64,000 bases of DNA from JAZKID01 sp963714065 (GCA_963714065.1 OY970226.1:744001-808000), one strand, 5' to 3'; positions 53,947-62,975 are shown, counted from the first letter of the stretch. The notes: a model not told the origin generated them from the letters alone. Numbers and translations: made by a program.

Positions 53947-56900
53947 GATGAATACCCGTAGCCCTTCGCCATGTAGTCAAAAGTCCTGTTTATGATAGTG
54001 CCGGCAGCATTGTAGAAAGTGATGCCGAAGCCGCTTTCGTCGACGGCTGTGGTGATCCTGAAGACGTCGCCTGTCGCCATGTTGTGAGGCGTGATGCCCA
54101 GACCGGGTTTCGCGTGGAATGGCGCTATAAATTCGACTAACTTTTCAGAAGTGCCGGACGCTATATCGCTGAAAGTTTCGACGCGGTCTGGCATGTCGAT
54201 TTTAACAACCAAGCCAGTGACGACGATATTGTGGTCATCGTTCCGGCTTTCCAAGACAAGCTTGTACTTGTAGCCGCGAGCGCGATATTGCCCGACAAAA
54301 AACTTGCGCCAAGTCGACCACACAGCATCGATATCTGACGGATCATCTTCTGTTGTGCTGACGTAAAGCCCCGCATTGACGTCGTCTATTTTATCTTCTG
54401 CACCATCGAAGCTGAGCCAGCTGTCCATCAAGTCGGTTCTTGCGTCGATCGTATTGGCAATGTCGATGATGTTGGCAGTAATTGTTGCCGTTACCACGCT
54501 GTCGTAAACGGCACCGAGGTCGACAGTTGAATTAAAATTATAGGTGCCGATCGGCGCAGTACCGCCCTCTTCATCTACAAGGCCAACATCATCGATATTC
54601 GGCCAATCATCGACAAACCGGCTTGAGCTTTCGAGCGTAAGGCCGCCGAATTCTTCAGAATAAACGACGTTTTCTTTTTCGCCCAAAAATTCAGACTCGT
54701 CGATTTCTTCGATAACATTTAAACCAACGATCGACGCCGTGGTCGTGATGATCTGTGCAGCAGTGTCGCTTGATCGCCCCCCAGAGTCGATAAACTTTGC
54801 AAGATAGGTGCCATTGATGTGCGGCAAGCTGGCGGTCGATGCAGAACCAGGCAGAGCATCGCCAATGTCAACTGCGTTCGACCAACTCGCCCCGTCCACA
54901 CGCGGCGTGTGCCTGATCCGAACATAGCCGCCGTTAATGACATCGAGCTCTGTCGACTTATCCCAGGCGAGCTGCGCGTTACCGTTCGAAATTCCGACCA
55001 AATCGAAATTAGAAACTGCCTGCGGCAGCGCAAGCTTGCCGGTAATTATTACCGTCTTCTTGGCAACAATAGAGGGCTTTCCTGCAAAAGAAACTGCATA
55101 AATCTCAAAATCAAAAGTGCCGGGCTCGACATTGTTGATTTCAAAATAGTTTTCTTTAATGCCGCCTGCAGTTGTAAAGCCGCCGCCATTACGCTGATAC
55201 TTGACGATATAGCTGACCGCGCGCCGGGAAATATCCCAGCCCATTGAGATGCGCGTGCTGACGCCCGAAGGGTAATTATAAAGCGACTCTTCGACACTGA
55301 TATTTTCGACAGGATCTGGCAGCTCGTTAATAACTGACGTGATCGTTTCTTCAAGCTTTAAGCCCTGCTCGATGTATCCGTATTTAGATGGATTATGTAT
55401 TAGGCCCGTGATTTCATAAGCGCCGTTTTCATCCTTATCCATCACGTTCAAAATACGCGCGATCTGCGGAGACAATTCAGCCGCCGAAATCACCCATTTT
55501 GCGTTAGGCAGTGGCGCAGCCGATAAGGCTTCACTCAGCACCGCCACATTGTTCAAAATGCTGTTTATAGGCTTTGAAACCAAAGAGCCGTTCGGCAGAA
55601 CGACGTGCATGGTGTAAGCCATGGCAGGCGTTGTCGCGAACTGCTGGTCAAGTGTGATTTCTGTAGTGGTCGCACTTTTGACGCGGCCACCACGCCGCGA
55701 GGCAGCGCGGTCGTTGTCCATAATATATGCGCCCATGCCAGGGGCGGTACGCTGTGCATCTGCACCTGCGCGGAATGTCACGACCTCGGTCTCAAGCCAG
55801 TCCGAATAAAGCTTCCATTTACCTAGACGGGCCGCCTGCCCGCGACTATCGCAGGCAAAGGCAACCAAGTCATTATGTCGGATTCCGTATTGCGCAATTG
55901 CTTCCGGATGCTCGACGTATTCCGGAACCGGAGTACCGAAATTGCTGTTGTCCGTGTAATAAACATTCAGCGAAGTGCTACGCTGATCTAGCGCTGTGCC
56001 ATTATAATTGAACTCGCCATCTTCTACGTTGGCATTGGTGAAGATTGACGTAGGTTCAATCGGCTTATCTTGCACGGGAATGATCGTGCCATTTGCATAA
56101 AAAGCCATCCCCCGGAATACGGAAACGAAATCTTGAATGACGTCGAAGGCTTCGCGCGCTTCCTGAATATAGACATTGCAGGTGAAGCGCGGCTCCATGC
56201 CGCCAAAACCGTCAGGCACGTCTTCATCGCAATAGCGGGCGATGTCGTACAGAACCCACTTATCTGCGATCGTCGAAGATACAAATTGGCCAAGGCCGTA
56301 ACGAGTATTTGTAAGAAGGTCTCGCAGAATCCATGCGGGATTGTTGGTCCAGTCAATCTTGAACTCACCATCCCATTCGCCGTCATAAGTGCGCGTGTAG
56401 GGATCGTAATTCGTCGGTATTTCGACAAGCCGCAGATCACAATGGTAATGCCGCGTCGGCACAGAACCGAATTGCTCTGCGTAAATCTGGCAGCCCATGA
56501 CAGATGAGCCGGGATAGCGCAGCTTGGTGTCGAATATTTCGGTGTAGCTGTCCCAATAAAACGCATTCACGTCATTCACGCTTGCGCTGTCAGCGCTCAC
56601 GCGGGTGACTTTGATATTCCATGGACCAGCGCCTGGTAGAGGTACAATGTAAGACCGCTGATATTTACTGAGAGTTCTACCGTTGATCGTGTCATTAATC
56701 ACAGGAGCGCCGTAAGCGCCCCCAATCGGCTTTGCATGGATTGTAAAAGAAAAACCTGTAGAGACAGGGTTGCCTTTACCATCCACTTTGCTCAGCGCAG
56801 GCACGCCTAGAGTGACGCGCACAGCGTTGACGGTTACGTCACTAATTGACCTGACAACAGGAGATGCCTGTTCTACCAGAGAGCCGACTGCTTCTTCACG

Positions 56901-57710
56901 CTCAACATCAGGAAAGTTTGGCAGATAAGTTTGGTCGTTCGTTCCCGCCCTGAAATCGAAGCTGCAGCGCGGAAAATTTATACTCCCGTCGGCGTTCATG
57001 ACGGCAGTTTTATTCAAGAACACCGACTTCAAATCGCCGGTCACGAGGCCTTTAATCGGACCCTCGGAAATTAGATCGATAATTTTTGCAACGGCGTCAG
57101 ACTTCAAAACGCCGCCGGCGGCACTGTAATTGTCAGTAGTGATGCCTGCGCTTACCTGAGGCGGACATACGATTGCGCGGCCATAACCTAGCGGGACGCA
57201 GCTGCCAAGCGGCGCATTGTTAGTTGGTGCATCAAAAAAATTCGAGACATTCTTTTCATCGTCGGTTGGTTGCCGCTGCGGCGATAGCAGCTGCGACACG
57301 CCACCCAAAAGCATGGCCGCGCCGACATTACCCGCGAGGGAGGCAAGTGAAGGTGCGCCCGCAATACCGAAAAGAGCAGCACCAGGCAGGAAGAAGGAAA
57401 GGCCAATTAAAAGCCCGCCGGTTAAAATGCCGAGCAGCCCGCCCTTTTTTGCACCGGCAATGACCGGCACAATGCGAACGGTTTTCGAGAAGGGCGCATG
57501 TACGCCTTTTTCTGCATTCTTCATCAACTGGCCGTCAGTGATGACCTTGTAAAAAACTCCATTCTGTTCGGATGCGAGAAGATATTTTGCGAAATCAGGT
57601 TTATTGGCAACAAGCGCGCGCACGGCTTCGCCGGGCGAGGAAATGTCGAGCTCATGAATGCGTCCGAACTTTTTACCAAGCTCGCCGCTCAGGATGATTT
57701 TACGCTTCAT
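53943..57710 (-). CDS. Tail tip protein: natural fusion of lambda gpI- and gpJ-like proteins
   Basis: 1255 residues. Residues 1-150 match the tail assembly protein I: a ubiquitin-like domain (MKRKIILSGELGKKFGRIHE.. LDISSPGEAVRALVAN), the IRIVPVIAGAKKGG turn and a glycine-rich hydrophobic stretch ending GGVSQLLSPQ. From about residue 205 it matches host-specificity protein J (IIDLISEGPIKGLVTGDLKS, SSYTEIFDTKLRYPGSSVMG-like, YCDEDVPDGFGGMEPRFTCN), followed by fibronectin type III repeats (about 740-960) and a C-terminal receptor-binding region. In lambda these are two genes. The protein forms the tip of a long flexible tail and contacts the receptor. Confidence 0.93.
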   Translation of the reverse strand: MKRKIILSGELGKKFGRIHELDISSPGEAVRALVANKPDFAKYLLASEQNGVFYKVITDGQLMKNAEKGVHAPFSKTVRIVPVIAGAKKGGLLGILTGGLLIGLSFFLPGAALFGIAGAPSLASLAGNVGAAMLLGGVSQLLSPQRQPTDDEKNVSNFFDAPTNNAPLGSCVPLGYGRAIVCPPQVSAGITTDNYSAAGGVLKSDAVAKIIDLISEGPIKGLVTGDLKSVFLNKTAVMNADGSINFPRCSFDFRAGTNDQTYLPNFPDVEREEAVGSLVEQASPVVRSISDVTVNAVRVTLGVPALSKVDGKGNPVSTGFSFTIHAKPIGGAYGAPVINDTINGRTLSKYQRSYIVPLPGAGPWNIKVTRVSADSASVNDVNAFYWDSYTEIFDTKLRYPGSSVMGCQIYAEQFGSVPTRHYHCDLRLVEIPTNYDPYTRTYDGEWDGEFKIDWTNNPAWILRDLLTNTRYGLGQFVSSTIADKWVLYDIARYCDEDVPDGFGGMEPRFTCNVYIQEAREAFDVIQDFVSVFRGMAFYANGTIIPVQDKPIEPTSIFTNANVEDGEFNYNGTALDQRSTSLNVYYTDNSNFGTPVPEYVEHPEAIAQYGIRHNDLVAFACDSRGQAARLGKWKLYSDWLETEVVTFRAGADAQRTAPGMGAYIMDNDRAASRRGGRVKSATTTEITLDQQFATTPAMAYTMHVVLPNGSLVSKPINSILNNVAVLSEALSAAPLPNAKWVISAAELSPQIARILNVMDKDENGAYEITGLIHNPSKYGYIEQGLKLEETITSVINELPDPVENISVEESLYNYPSGVSTRISMGWDISRRAVSYIVKYQRNGGGFTTAGGIKENYFEINNVEPGTFDFEIYAVSFAGKPSIVAKKTVIITGKLALPQAVSNFDLVGISNGNAQLAWDKSTELDVINGGYVRIRHTPRVDGASWSNAVDIGDALPGSASTASLPHINGTYLAKFIDSGGRSSDTAAQIITTTASIVGLNVIEEIDESEFLGEKENVVYSEEFGGLTLESSSRFVDDWPNIDDVGLVDEEGGTAPIGTYNFNSTVDLGAVYDSVVTATITANIIDIANTIDARTDLMDSWLSFDGAEDKIDDVNAGLYVSTTEDDPSDIDAVWSTWRKFFVGQYRARGYKYKLVLESRNDDHNIVVTGLVVKIDMPDRVETFSDIASGTSEKLVEFIAPFHAKPGLGITPHNMATGDVFRITTAVDESGFGITFYNAAGTIINRTFDYMAKGYGYSS

Positions 57711-58140
57711 GATGTCTCAAAATGTGGGTTGTCGACCGACGAAAGAAGCTGCCGTAGATATCGCGGCAGGACAGGCGCCCGTAGAGATGGTGCAGAATGT
57801 AGTTATTGCCGACGTAAACTGCGCAGTGGTTTGTGACCGGCGACATGATACGCATCAGCAATAAATTGCCGCGCCTTGGTGTTTCGTTGGTTTGATAAAA
57901 CCCAGCTTGAGGAAAATAATCGACGAAGCGGTTTTCGCCTTTTATCCACCACTCATCTTCACCACGATCAAAATCAGGAAGCGCTATACCAAGTTCATTC
58001 AAAAACCAGTCGCGCGCTAGATCGTAGCAATGGGATTTTTCATACTTAAAAATCCTGCCTGTGTAGGCCGAGGCTCTATCGTCCACCATAGCCCCTCCGG
58101 CACACTCACAATGTGCCAGGCCAAGCCCGTCGCATCGCAA
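57700..58140 (-). CDS. Tail tip NlpC/P60 peptidase (C-terminal half of gpK)
   Basis: 146 residues in this frame; the functional part begins near VDDRASAYTGRIFKYEKSHC. The catalytic Cys is in SHCYDLARDW and the His in PVTNHCAVYVGN..ILHHLYG, the NlpC/P60 layout of lambda gpK. The N-terminal 30 residues overlap the JAB-domain gene by 124 nt in another frame. It may be made as a -1 frameshift product of that gene or from a start near 58086. It stands 5' of and overlaps the tip gene by 11 nt. Confidence 0.82.
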   Translation of the reverse strand: MRCDGLGLAHCECAGGAMVDDRASAYTGRIFKYEKSHCYDLARDWFLNELGIALPDFDRGEDEWWIKGENRFVDYFPQAGFYQTNETPRRGNLLLMRIMSPVTNHCAVYVGNNYILHHLYGRLSCRDIYGSFFRRSTTHILRHHEA

Positions 58141-58391
58141 GCGGTAAGATCGGCCTCCGAAGGCCCGTTATTATTGTCAGGATGCGAATGCACAACGGCA
58201 ACGACATCGCCCTGATCTTCGGCTTGCGCGTATTCCTCAGCTGCAATTATGAAATGGTCATTAGAACGCGCCTTGTTTTCGCAAGGTATGTATTTCTCAA
58301 CCCCGGCGATCATTGCGATCAAGCCGCAGCATTCTCGCGGATAGCACCTGTGAGCGTGCGTTTTAATTTGCTCTTTCAGACTTTCATTCAT
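58017..58391 (-). CDS. Tail tip JAB-domain protein (N-terminal half of gpK)
   Basis: 124 residues. JAB/MPN+ metallopeptidase motif: CYPRECCGLIAM, then VVAVVHSHPDNNNGPSEADL with the HSHP..(S)EAD zinc/catalytic pattern. In lambda gpK this domain is fused to NlpC/P60. Here the frame stops after MKNPIATI, while NlpC continues in the -1 frame. The sequence around the overlap has runs ATTTTTA and GAAAAAT that could allow slippage. Confidence 0.85.
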   Translation of the reverse strand: MNESLKEQIKTHAHRCYPRECCGLIAMIAGVEKYIPCENKARSNDHFIIAAEEYAQAEDQGDVVAVVHSHPDNNNGPSEADLTACDATGLAWHIVSVPEGLWWTIEPRPTQAGFLSMKNPIATI

Positions 58392-59092
58392 GAACTGCGC
58401 CCGCCGCCGGGGAAGCCGCCGAAGGACAATGGGTTAGTTGCGCCGAAGCGCAATTTGCAGCTCGACAACCTTTTACCGCACCTGTCATTCTGAAGGTTGT
58501 CGGCTGGCGTATCATCTGCATTGAAATAATTTGAACCTGCATAACCGCATTCCGTGCCGCGATATTTAAATGGGCACATATGTGTTATTTGCCGACCGGG
58601 AATTGTCCGACCGATCAAGTCATGAGGAGCCGCAAGCTCATATTCAACGCTCTTTTTATTATGTCTGACCCTGCGGTTGATACCGTAAATTTCATCAGGA
58701 AAAGACACTGTCGGATCTGCGTCCGGATTAATGCCGCCGGGGAAGTTCACCGCATCAAGATATTTAGCGTAGGTTTTCTTTTTCGTGACGATAGCGCCAA
58801 GCATTTCGCCATGCGCCAGAATAAGAGCAGTAACCGTACCCGCGACGTTTGAAAGCACCATTCGCGGGCGTGGTAGCTGTGCTCCTGTCGTTTTGTCGTA
58901 GCCCGTAATCATAATAGGATAAGCGGGGTAGACATTTTCCTGCCACGTGATGGGCTGGCTGATTTTATTAACGCCTGCATGAAAGCGATAAATCTCATCT
59001 CCCCATGGCGTTAAATCTATCTCGAACAGTTCGATTTCTGCATCGAGCGCGAGCTTCTGAATTTCCTGTTCAATACTGGCGTGAAGCGTCAT
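58388..59092 (-). CDS. Minor tail protein L-like
   Basis: 234 residues. The N-terminal two thirds are beta-rich. The C-terminal part has the lambda gpL cysteine pattern: CPFKYRGTECGYAG, then DRCGKRLSSCKLRFGA, four cysteines that bind an iron-sulfur cluster in lambda gpL. Ends SFGGFPGGGRSS. It is between the M- and K-like genes with 4-nt overlaps. Confidence 0.88.
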   Translation of the reverse strand: MTLHASIEQEIQKLALDAEIELFEIDLTPWGDEIYRFHAGVNKISQPITWQENVYPAYPIMITGYDKTTGAQLPRPRMVLSNVAGTVTALILAHGEMLGAIVTKKKTYAKYLDAVNFPGGINPDADPTVSFPDEIYGINRRVRHNKKSVEYELAAPHDLIGRTIPGRQITHMCPFKYRGTECGYAGSNYFNADDTPADNLQNDRCGKRLSSCKLRFGATNPLSFGGFPGGGRSS

Positions 59093-59427
59093 GCGTCATG
59101 GACCTGTTCGAACATAGTTGTGATGGTGTCGCGATCAGGCGAAACCTTTGAGCGTTTCCATGAGCGACAGATAAATTTCTTCTCAATTCCCGTACGCGGG
59201 GGCGTCCAATCGAAACTGGCGACACCGCCGCAAGAAACAAAGAACGCTTCAATGTCGTCTATCTCGGCGAGAAGCCGCCCCTCGAAAACCACATTCCAGA
59301 TTTCGCTGATCGGATTGATGCCATCAGGCTCCCGCTGCTCGTACCCGTCACCGAGTTTAAAGCCTTTGACACGAGGTTCGCTTTCCGCCTCCCAACTGTC
59401 CGACGGGCACCAGGTAAATGTTGTCAT
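59089..59427 (-). CDS. Minor tail protein M-like
   Basis: 112 residues, gpM/phage-minor-tail family: starts TTFTWCPSDSWEAESEPRVK, contains FKLGDGYEQREPDGINP and the end FICRSWKRSKVSPDRDTITT. Lambda gpM is part of the tail tip near the tape measure. Overlaps the tape measure stop and the L-like start by 4 nt each. Confidence 0.88.
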   Translation of the reverse strand: MTTFTWCPSDSWEAESEPRVKGFKLGDGYEQREPDGINPISEIWNVVFEGRLLAEIDDIEAFFVSCGGVASFDWTPPRTGIEKKFICRSWKRSKVSPDRDTITTMFEQVHDA

Positions 59428-61280
59428 CGTCTTCTCAACTGACCGCCGGGGCGCTGCTCGTTTGTTATTGCTGACTTAACGACACCGGCAATGTATTTTC
59501 CTAAATCGCCGGCTTCTTTGCTGTCAGAGTTAGATGAAGTGCCACCATCCATATTTACTGTGACGCTCACATTATTGACTGTTGATCCAGATCTACCGGC
59601 AGGTGTGCTTAAGCCTGTAAGATCAGGAATGATGGTCCCGTTACCGCCCGGCACAAACAGTTCTGGCCGCTTCTCGCCAACAAGGTATGGGCGACCTGAT
59701 GTGACAGGGCCGCCACCGGCGCGCGGTAAAATATTCATCGGCGCGCCGGAGGAAGACCCAAAACCGAACAGGCTACCAAGATCAAAACCGCCGCTGCCGA
59801 AAATACCGCCTTTGCTGCTAAAGAGTTTGTCGATCGACATATCGATCAGCTTGTCTGCAACTCGGCTCAGGGCGCTTGCTAAAGCATCAGCACCCGATTT
59901 CCCGGCGCGCAGATCAGAAATGAAACTGCTAAAAGCCTCTCGACCCATATCACGCATGTCTTCTGCGCGTTCCCTGACTTCATCCTGAGATTCGGCCAGC
60001 TTTTTGCCGTCGACAGTAGCCTGGGCGTAGCTCTCGGCCAATTGTTCGATCTGCGCACGCAGTTCAGGGGTGACGTTGATGTGTTCGCGTGTAGCCTTAT
60101 TAAGAAGTTCCTGAACCGCGCTCGCTTTCTCAATCGTGTAGCCGTAGTCATTTACAAGCGGGTTCACTTGCGCCTGTGCGGTGGCTTCCTGTTTTAAAAC
60201 CTCCGTACGTTCTTTTATCTGCTGAATTTCGCGCTCAAAAGAATTAAGACGATCTTTTTGAGCGCTTGAAGAGCCCAGACCAGATGTGTTTGTCGGCTTG
60301 CCCGTCGGCAGCGGCGAGGCCAACATTTTGAAGCCTTTACCTCTGTTGAGTTCGCGCTGCTTCTCATCAAAATCAGCGAGACGCTGGCGCTCCTGCTCCC
60401 AGGCTGCATCACTTGTCAGCGGCCCAAGCATAAATGTGCTTTCACCTTTGCTTTTGGCTTGGTCGTACGATTCTAAGAGGCGCCGGCGGCGCGCAATTTC
60501 TTCCGGCGCGTCGTTATCTAAGAATTTATCAACAGCGGATACACCCTCAACGATCAGGCTCTGAAGCTTTACCTTCAGCTTGTCGATCATGGTTTCCCAG
60601 CGATCGCCAATATTATCGGCTGCCTTGGTCAAGCCACTCTCAACAACCAGGCCAGCTTTTTTAGCTTCGTCAATTAAAGCTGGAAGGCCCTCTGTCGCTA
60701 TCCGTTCAAGGATAGGAATGAGCTTATAGCCAGCCTTACCGAAAGCGTCAGTTGCGAGTGCCACCTTCTCCTGGTGCGTCGCAGCGTTTGCAACAAGGCG
60801 GGCATAATCACCGAGAAGATCGTTCGAACTTCTCAACTGACCGTTTTGATCGAGAAGAGAGAGGCCGTTATCTTTAAACAATTTGGTAAGCGAGTTGCTG
60901 CCCCCAGCCGCTGCAGTAGCCGCCGCATCATCAAACTTTCTGATACCTACTTCTAAAGCTTCAGCTTCGACGCCCGCGAGCTTCATTTCGTGGCGCAATG
61001 CTTGCAGCGCATCGGTCGACATATGCAGACGCTCTGCAGTATCGGCGATCTCTCCGAGCGACCCGATTGTGCTTTTCGCGAAGCCAACAATGGCCGCAGC
61101 TGACACGCCGTACCCAAGCATACTAAGGGAAGAATTAATTCCCTTATTCATCCGCATAAAATCGGACTGCATGTCTTTGGTTTTCTTGCGGACGTTGCCG
61201 GTGATTTTGTCCAGCTCCCTTCGGAACTGGGACGTATCAGCCGCAATTTGTGCGAGAAGTAGCGCGCCGTCTTCAGCCAT
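59424..61280 (-). CDS. Tail tape measure protein
   Basis: 618 residues. Long helices and coiled coil with a hydrophobic segment around SSLSMLGYGVSAAAIVGFAK; the C-terminal Gly/Ser-rich region is followed by RAGGGPVTSGRPYLVGEKRP, a common motif of short tape measures. At about 600 residues the tail should be of modest length, comparable to gene-transfer-agent-like particles rather than lambda. The start lies 1 nt after the chaperone frame-B stop. Confidence 0.88.
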   Translation of the reverse strand: MAEDGALLLAQIAADTSQFRRELDKITGNVRKKTKDMQSDFMRMNKGINSSLSMLGYGVSAAAIVGFAKSTIGSLGEIADTAERLHMSTDALQALRHEMKLAGVEAEALEVGIRKFDDAAATAAAGGSNSLTKLFKDNGLSLLDQNGQLRSSNDLLGDYARLVANAATHQEKVALATDAFGKAGYKLIPILERIATEGLPALIDEAKKAGLVVESGLTKAADNIGDRWETMIDKLKVKLQSLIVEGVSAVDKFLDNDAPEEIARRRRLLESYDQAKSKGESTFMLGPLTSDAAWEQERQRLADFDEKQRELNRGKGFKMLASPLPTGKPTNTSGLGSSSAQKDRLNSFEREIQQIKERTEVLKQEATAQAQVNPLVNDYGYTIEKASAVQELLNKATREHINVTPELRAQIEQLAESYAQATVDGKKLAESQDEVRERAEDMRDMGREAFSSFISDLRAGKSGADALASALSRVADKLIDMSIDKLFSSKGGIFGSGGFDLGSLFGFGSSSGAPMNILPRAGGGPVTSGRPYLVGEKRPELFVPGGNGTIIPDLTGLSTPAGRSGSTVNNVSVTVNMDGGTSSNSDSKEAGDLGKYIAGVVKSAITNEQRPGGQLRRR

Positions 61281-61281
61281 T

Positions 61282-61404
61282 TTATAAACCTTCGATGCCC
61301 AGCTCTCTGGCGCGGGCGATGCTCATCGCCGGGACAGATTCGTCTTCAGTTTTGTTCGATAAAATGTGGCCGTCGCGGGCAGCCAGAAATTCCCAAAGGG
61401 TCAT
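61282..61404 (-). CDS. Second tail assembly chaperone frame (frameshift or overlapping gene)
   Basis: A 40-residue frame from ATG (61404-61402), overlapping the stop of the 143-aa gene as ATGA: MTLWEFLAARDGHILSNKTE then DESVPAMSIARARELGIEGL. The same frame continues upstream in the overlap with strongly protein-like residues (LERGKWYFSDFFKWAHVLHV). This is the -1 frame relative to the 143-aa protein. The length and MTLWEF core resemble the second GTA-type chaperone (Phage_TAC_6). Too short for routine gene calling. Confidence 0.55.
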   Translation of the reverse strand: MTLWEFLAARDGHILSNKTEDESVPAMSIARARELGIEGL

Positions 61405-61832
61405 CCGCCCGATATCGACGTGGAGGACGTGGGCCCATTTGAAGAAGTCTGAGAAGTACCATTTTCCTCGCTCAAGAGCGGGTCTGGACGTTGACCGTCC
61501 GCGCCCGCCTGTGACTCCCCCACCTTGTCTTCCTTACCCCTGCTAATGGCTGCAGCTATTACAGCCGCAGCGGTTACAACCAGGGCAAGCAGCGGGTGAT
61601 TTTCGAGCGCGTTGTTCAAAACGCGGCGAGCTTCAGCCGGGCTCAGGCCTCCGTACTGGAGACCAAGACGAATGGTTTCTGTCACATCCTCCACATGCCA
61701 GCGCTTGCTGCTGAGGCGCTCCAAAATCCATTCAGGCCCGGCATCACATCTCTGCTGGACAGCTTGCAAAGCTTGAAGCGGCAGGTGGAAATTATGCTCT
61801 CCACCTGCCCATGTGAGCGTTAGCGGCTGCAT
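61401..61832 (-). CDS. GTA gp10-like tail assembly chaperone
   Basis: 143 residues. Residues 1-75 match the GTA gp10/phage tail assembly chaperone family: LTLTWAGGEHNFHLPLQALQ, ETIRLGLQYGGLSPAEARRV. A hydrophobic stretch (HPLLALVVTAAAVIAAAISR) and a polar tail follow. Its 3' part overlaps a -1 frame (next entry) like lambda G and G-T. The chaperone guides tape measure and tube subunits during tail growth. Confidence 0.82.
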   Translation of the reverse strand: MQPLTLTWAGGEHNFHLPLQALQAVQQRCDAGPEWILERLSSKRWHVEDVTETIRLGLQYGGLSPAEARRVLNNALENHPLLALVVTAAAVIAAAISRGKEDKVGESQAGADGQRPDPLLSEENGTSQTSSNGPTSSTSISGG

Positions 61833-62281
61833 TACGGCTTCGGCGTGCGGGTTGGCGAGCCGCTGAACTGTATATCGATGTCAGCCGTGGTTGTGCCATC
61901 ATCTTTCGTCACAGCATTGTTAAGCGAGCCGATGAGGGCTGGGCCGCTTTCATATTCTGTATCGCCAGAAGCCGCGCGAACGTGCTGAACACGCACGTTT
62001 CTAAGAGTGCCTTCGTATTGCCAATCCAACAACTTTTCATGGCTTTCGGCAGACCACAGACCGGATGCCGGAAGGCTGTAGTCCTGAGAGACCACAGACT
62101 TTTTCATTTGTGATGGCTTGCTTTCATCGACGCAGTTCGGAATAGGCGTCGATGAGATATTGTTGGTTCAATTCATGCCCCGTGAATTAAGGCCGCAAAC
62201 ACGAGCATAAGTGCCTGAACCAAAAACCCATTCAACTTCTAGAACAAACTCATCAAAACCTGCAGTCGTGGGATCGCTCAT
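61832..62281 (-). pseudogene. Major tail tube protein interrupted by in-frame TGA
   Basis: The first part (MSDPTTAGFDEFVLEVEWVF.. VCGLNSRGMN) and the second part (TNNISSTPIPNCVDESKPSQ.. KKSVVSQDYSLPASGLWSAE) are in the same frame. Together they read as a normal tail tube protein of about 149 residues. A TGA at 62168-62170 separates them after RGMN, where relatives commonly have Arg (CGA) or a similar codon; one C-to-T change would explain it. TGA is a normal stop elsewhere (for example sctO and serA), so code change is unlikely. Ribosome site GGAGAAGAAA precedes 62281. An internal start at 62107 would give only a 91-residue fragment. Confidence 0.75.
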
Positions 62282-62293
62282 TTTCTTCTCCAA

Positions 62294-62316
62294 TAAAAAA
62301 CCGCCCGAAGGCGGTG
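62294..62316 (-). terminator. Intrinsic terminator upstream of tail tube gene
   Basis: Stem ACCGCC/GGCGGT with a TTCG loop followed on the minus strand by six T residues, between the 73-aa gene and the tail tube gene. Similar in sequence to the terminator at 49275-49297. Confidence 0.8.
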
Positions 62317-62342
62317 CTGCGTTAAAGGACTTTTCGTTCCGC

Positions 62343-62564
62343 TTATTCGGCGGGCGCAGCGTCATCCTTTTGACGTTGCTGTTTCCGTTTAGAACTCGAT
62401 TGACTTACACGCTCTGCCGCACCCGCCTTTATCGCAGCGTCGACAATATAATGAGGACGGCTTTGCGGATCTGGTGATGGTTTGACATTGAATGAGAGCG
62501 GCGACTTCGGGTCGGAATAGTTGAACTCTTTGTGAAAAATTGCCCTGACCATTTCCTCGCTCAT
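62343..62564 (-). CDS. Small phage hypothetical protein
   Basis: 73 residues, polar, basic and Gln/Lys-rich at the C-terminus (SSSKRKQQRQKDDAAPAE). It follows the DUF3168 gene with no gap. No family recognised; minor head-tail or regulatory protein possible. Confidence 0.6.
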   Translation of the reverse strand: MSEEMVRAIFHKEFNYSDPKSPLSFNVKPSPDPQSRPHYIVDAAIKAGAAERVSQSSSKRKQQRQKDDAAPAE

Positions 62565-62975
62565 CTATTTCTCCTCGATTAAAGCCGTCACCTGCACAAC
62601 ACCGTGGTGTGTCAAGCCATCAGGCTCTTTAAAAATTCTGAACAACGTCACGCGCATACGACTTTTTGCATTCACAGAAAGCGGTGCCTTGTTCTCGTGC
62701 AGGGCCTGCTTTACCGCATCGCAAATTGTGCTGCACTTCGCCCTTCCGCCATCGCGCGACCATATGTCGATCTGCTGCGTAATCTCCCCGGCTGTAATGC
62801 ATTCAGCATCAGCGGTCACATAATCTGAAGCGCCGAAACTAATGTAAGCTTCCTTTTTCCCAAACGGTGGCTCTGAAACCTGATCGTAGACGCGATCAAC
62901 CAGGCCTATGACCGTGGCGTCCGAGGTCAGCAAAGAATAGATGTGCTGCTGCAGTTCGAAGGAAACACCCATCAA
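62565..62975 (-). CDS. DUF3168 tail completion protein
   Basis: 136 residues of the DUF3168/tail-terminator-like family: LQQHIYSLLTSDATVIGLVD, EPPFGKKEAYISFG, QQIDIWSRDGGRAKCSTICD. It usually caps the tail at the head-tail junction. Overlaps the gp10-like gene by 4 nt. Confidence 0.88.
   Translation of the reverse strand: MMGVSFELQQHIYSLLTSDATVIGLVDRVYDQVSEPPFGKKEAYISFGASDYVTADAECITAGEITQQIDIWSRDGGRAKCSTICDAVKQALHENKAPLSVNAKSRMRVTLFRIFKEPDGLTHHGVVQVTALIEEK

Noticed and set aside
61832..62365. Stop codon reassignment (TGA read as an amino acid)
   Set aside because: TGA ends many intact genes here, including sctO and serA, so the tail tube TGA is better explained as mutation or local readthrough.
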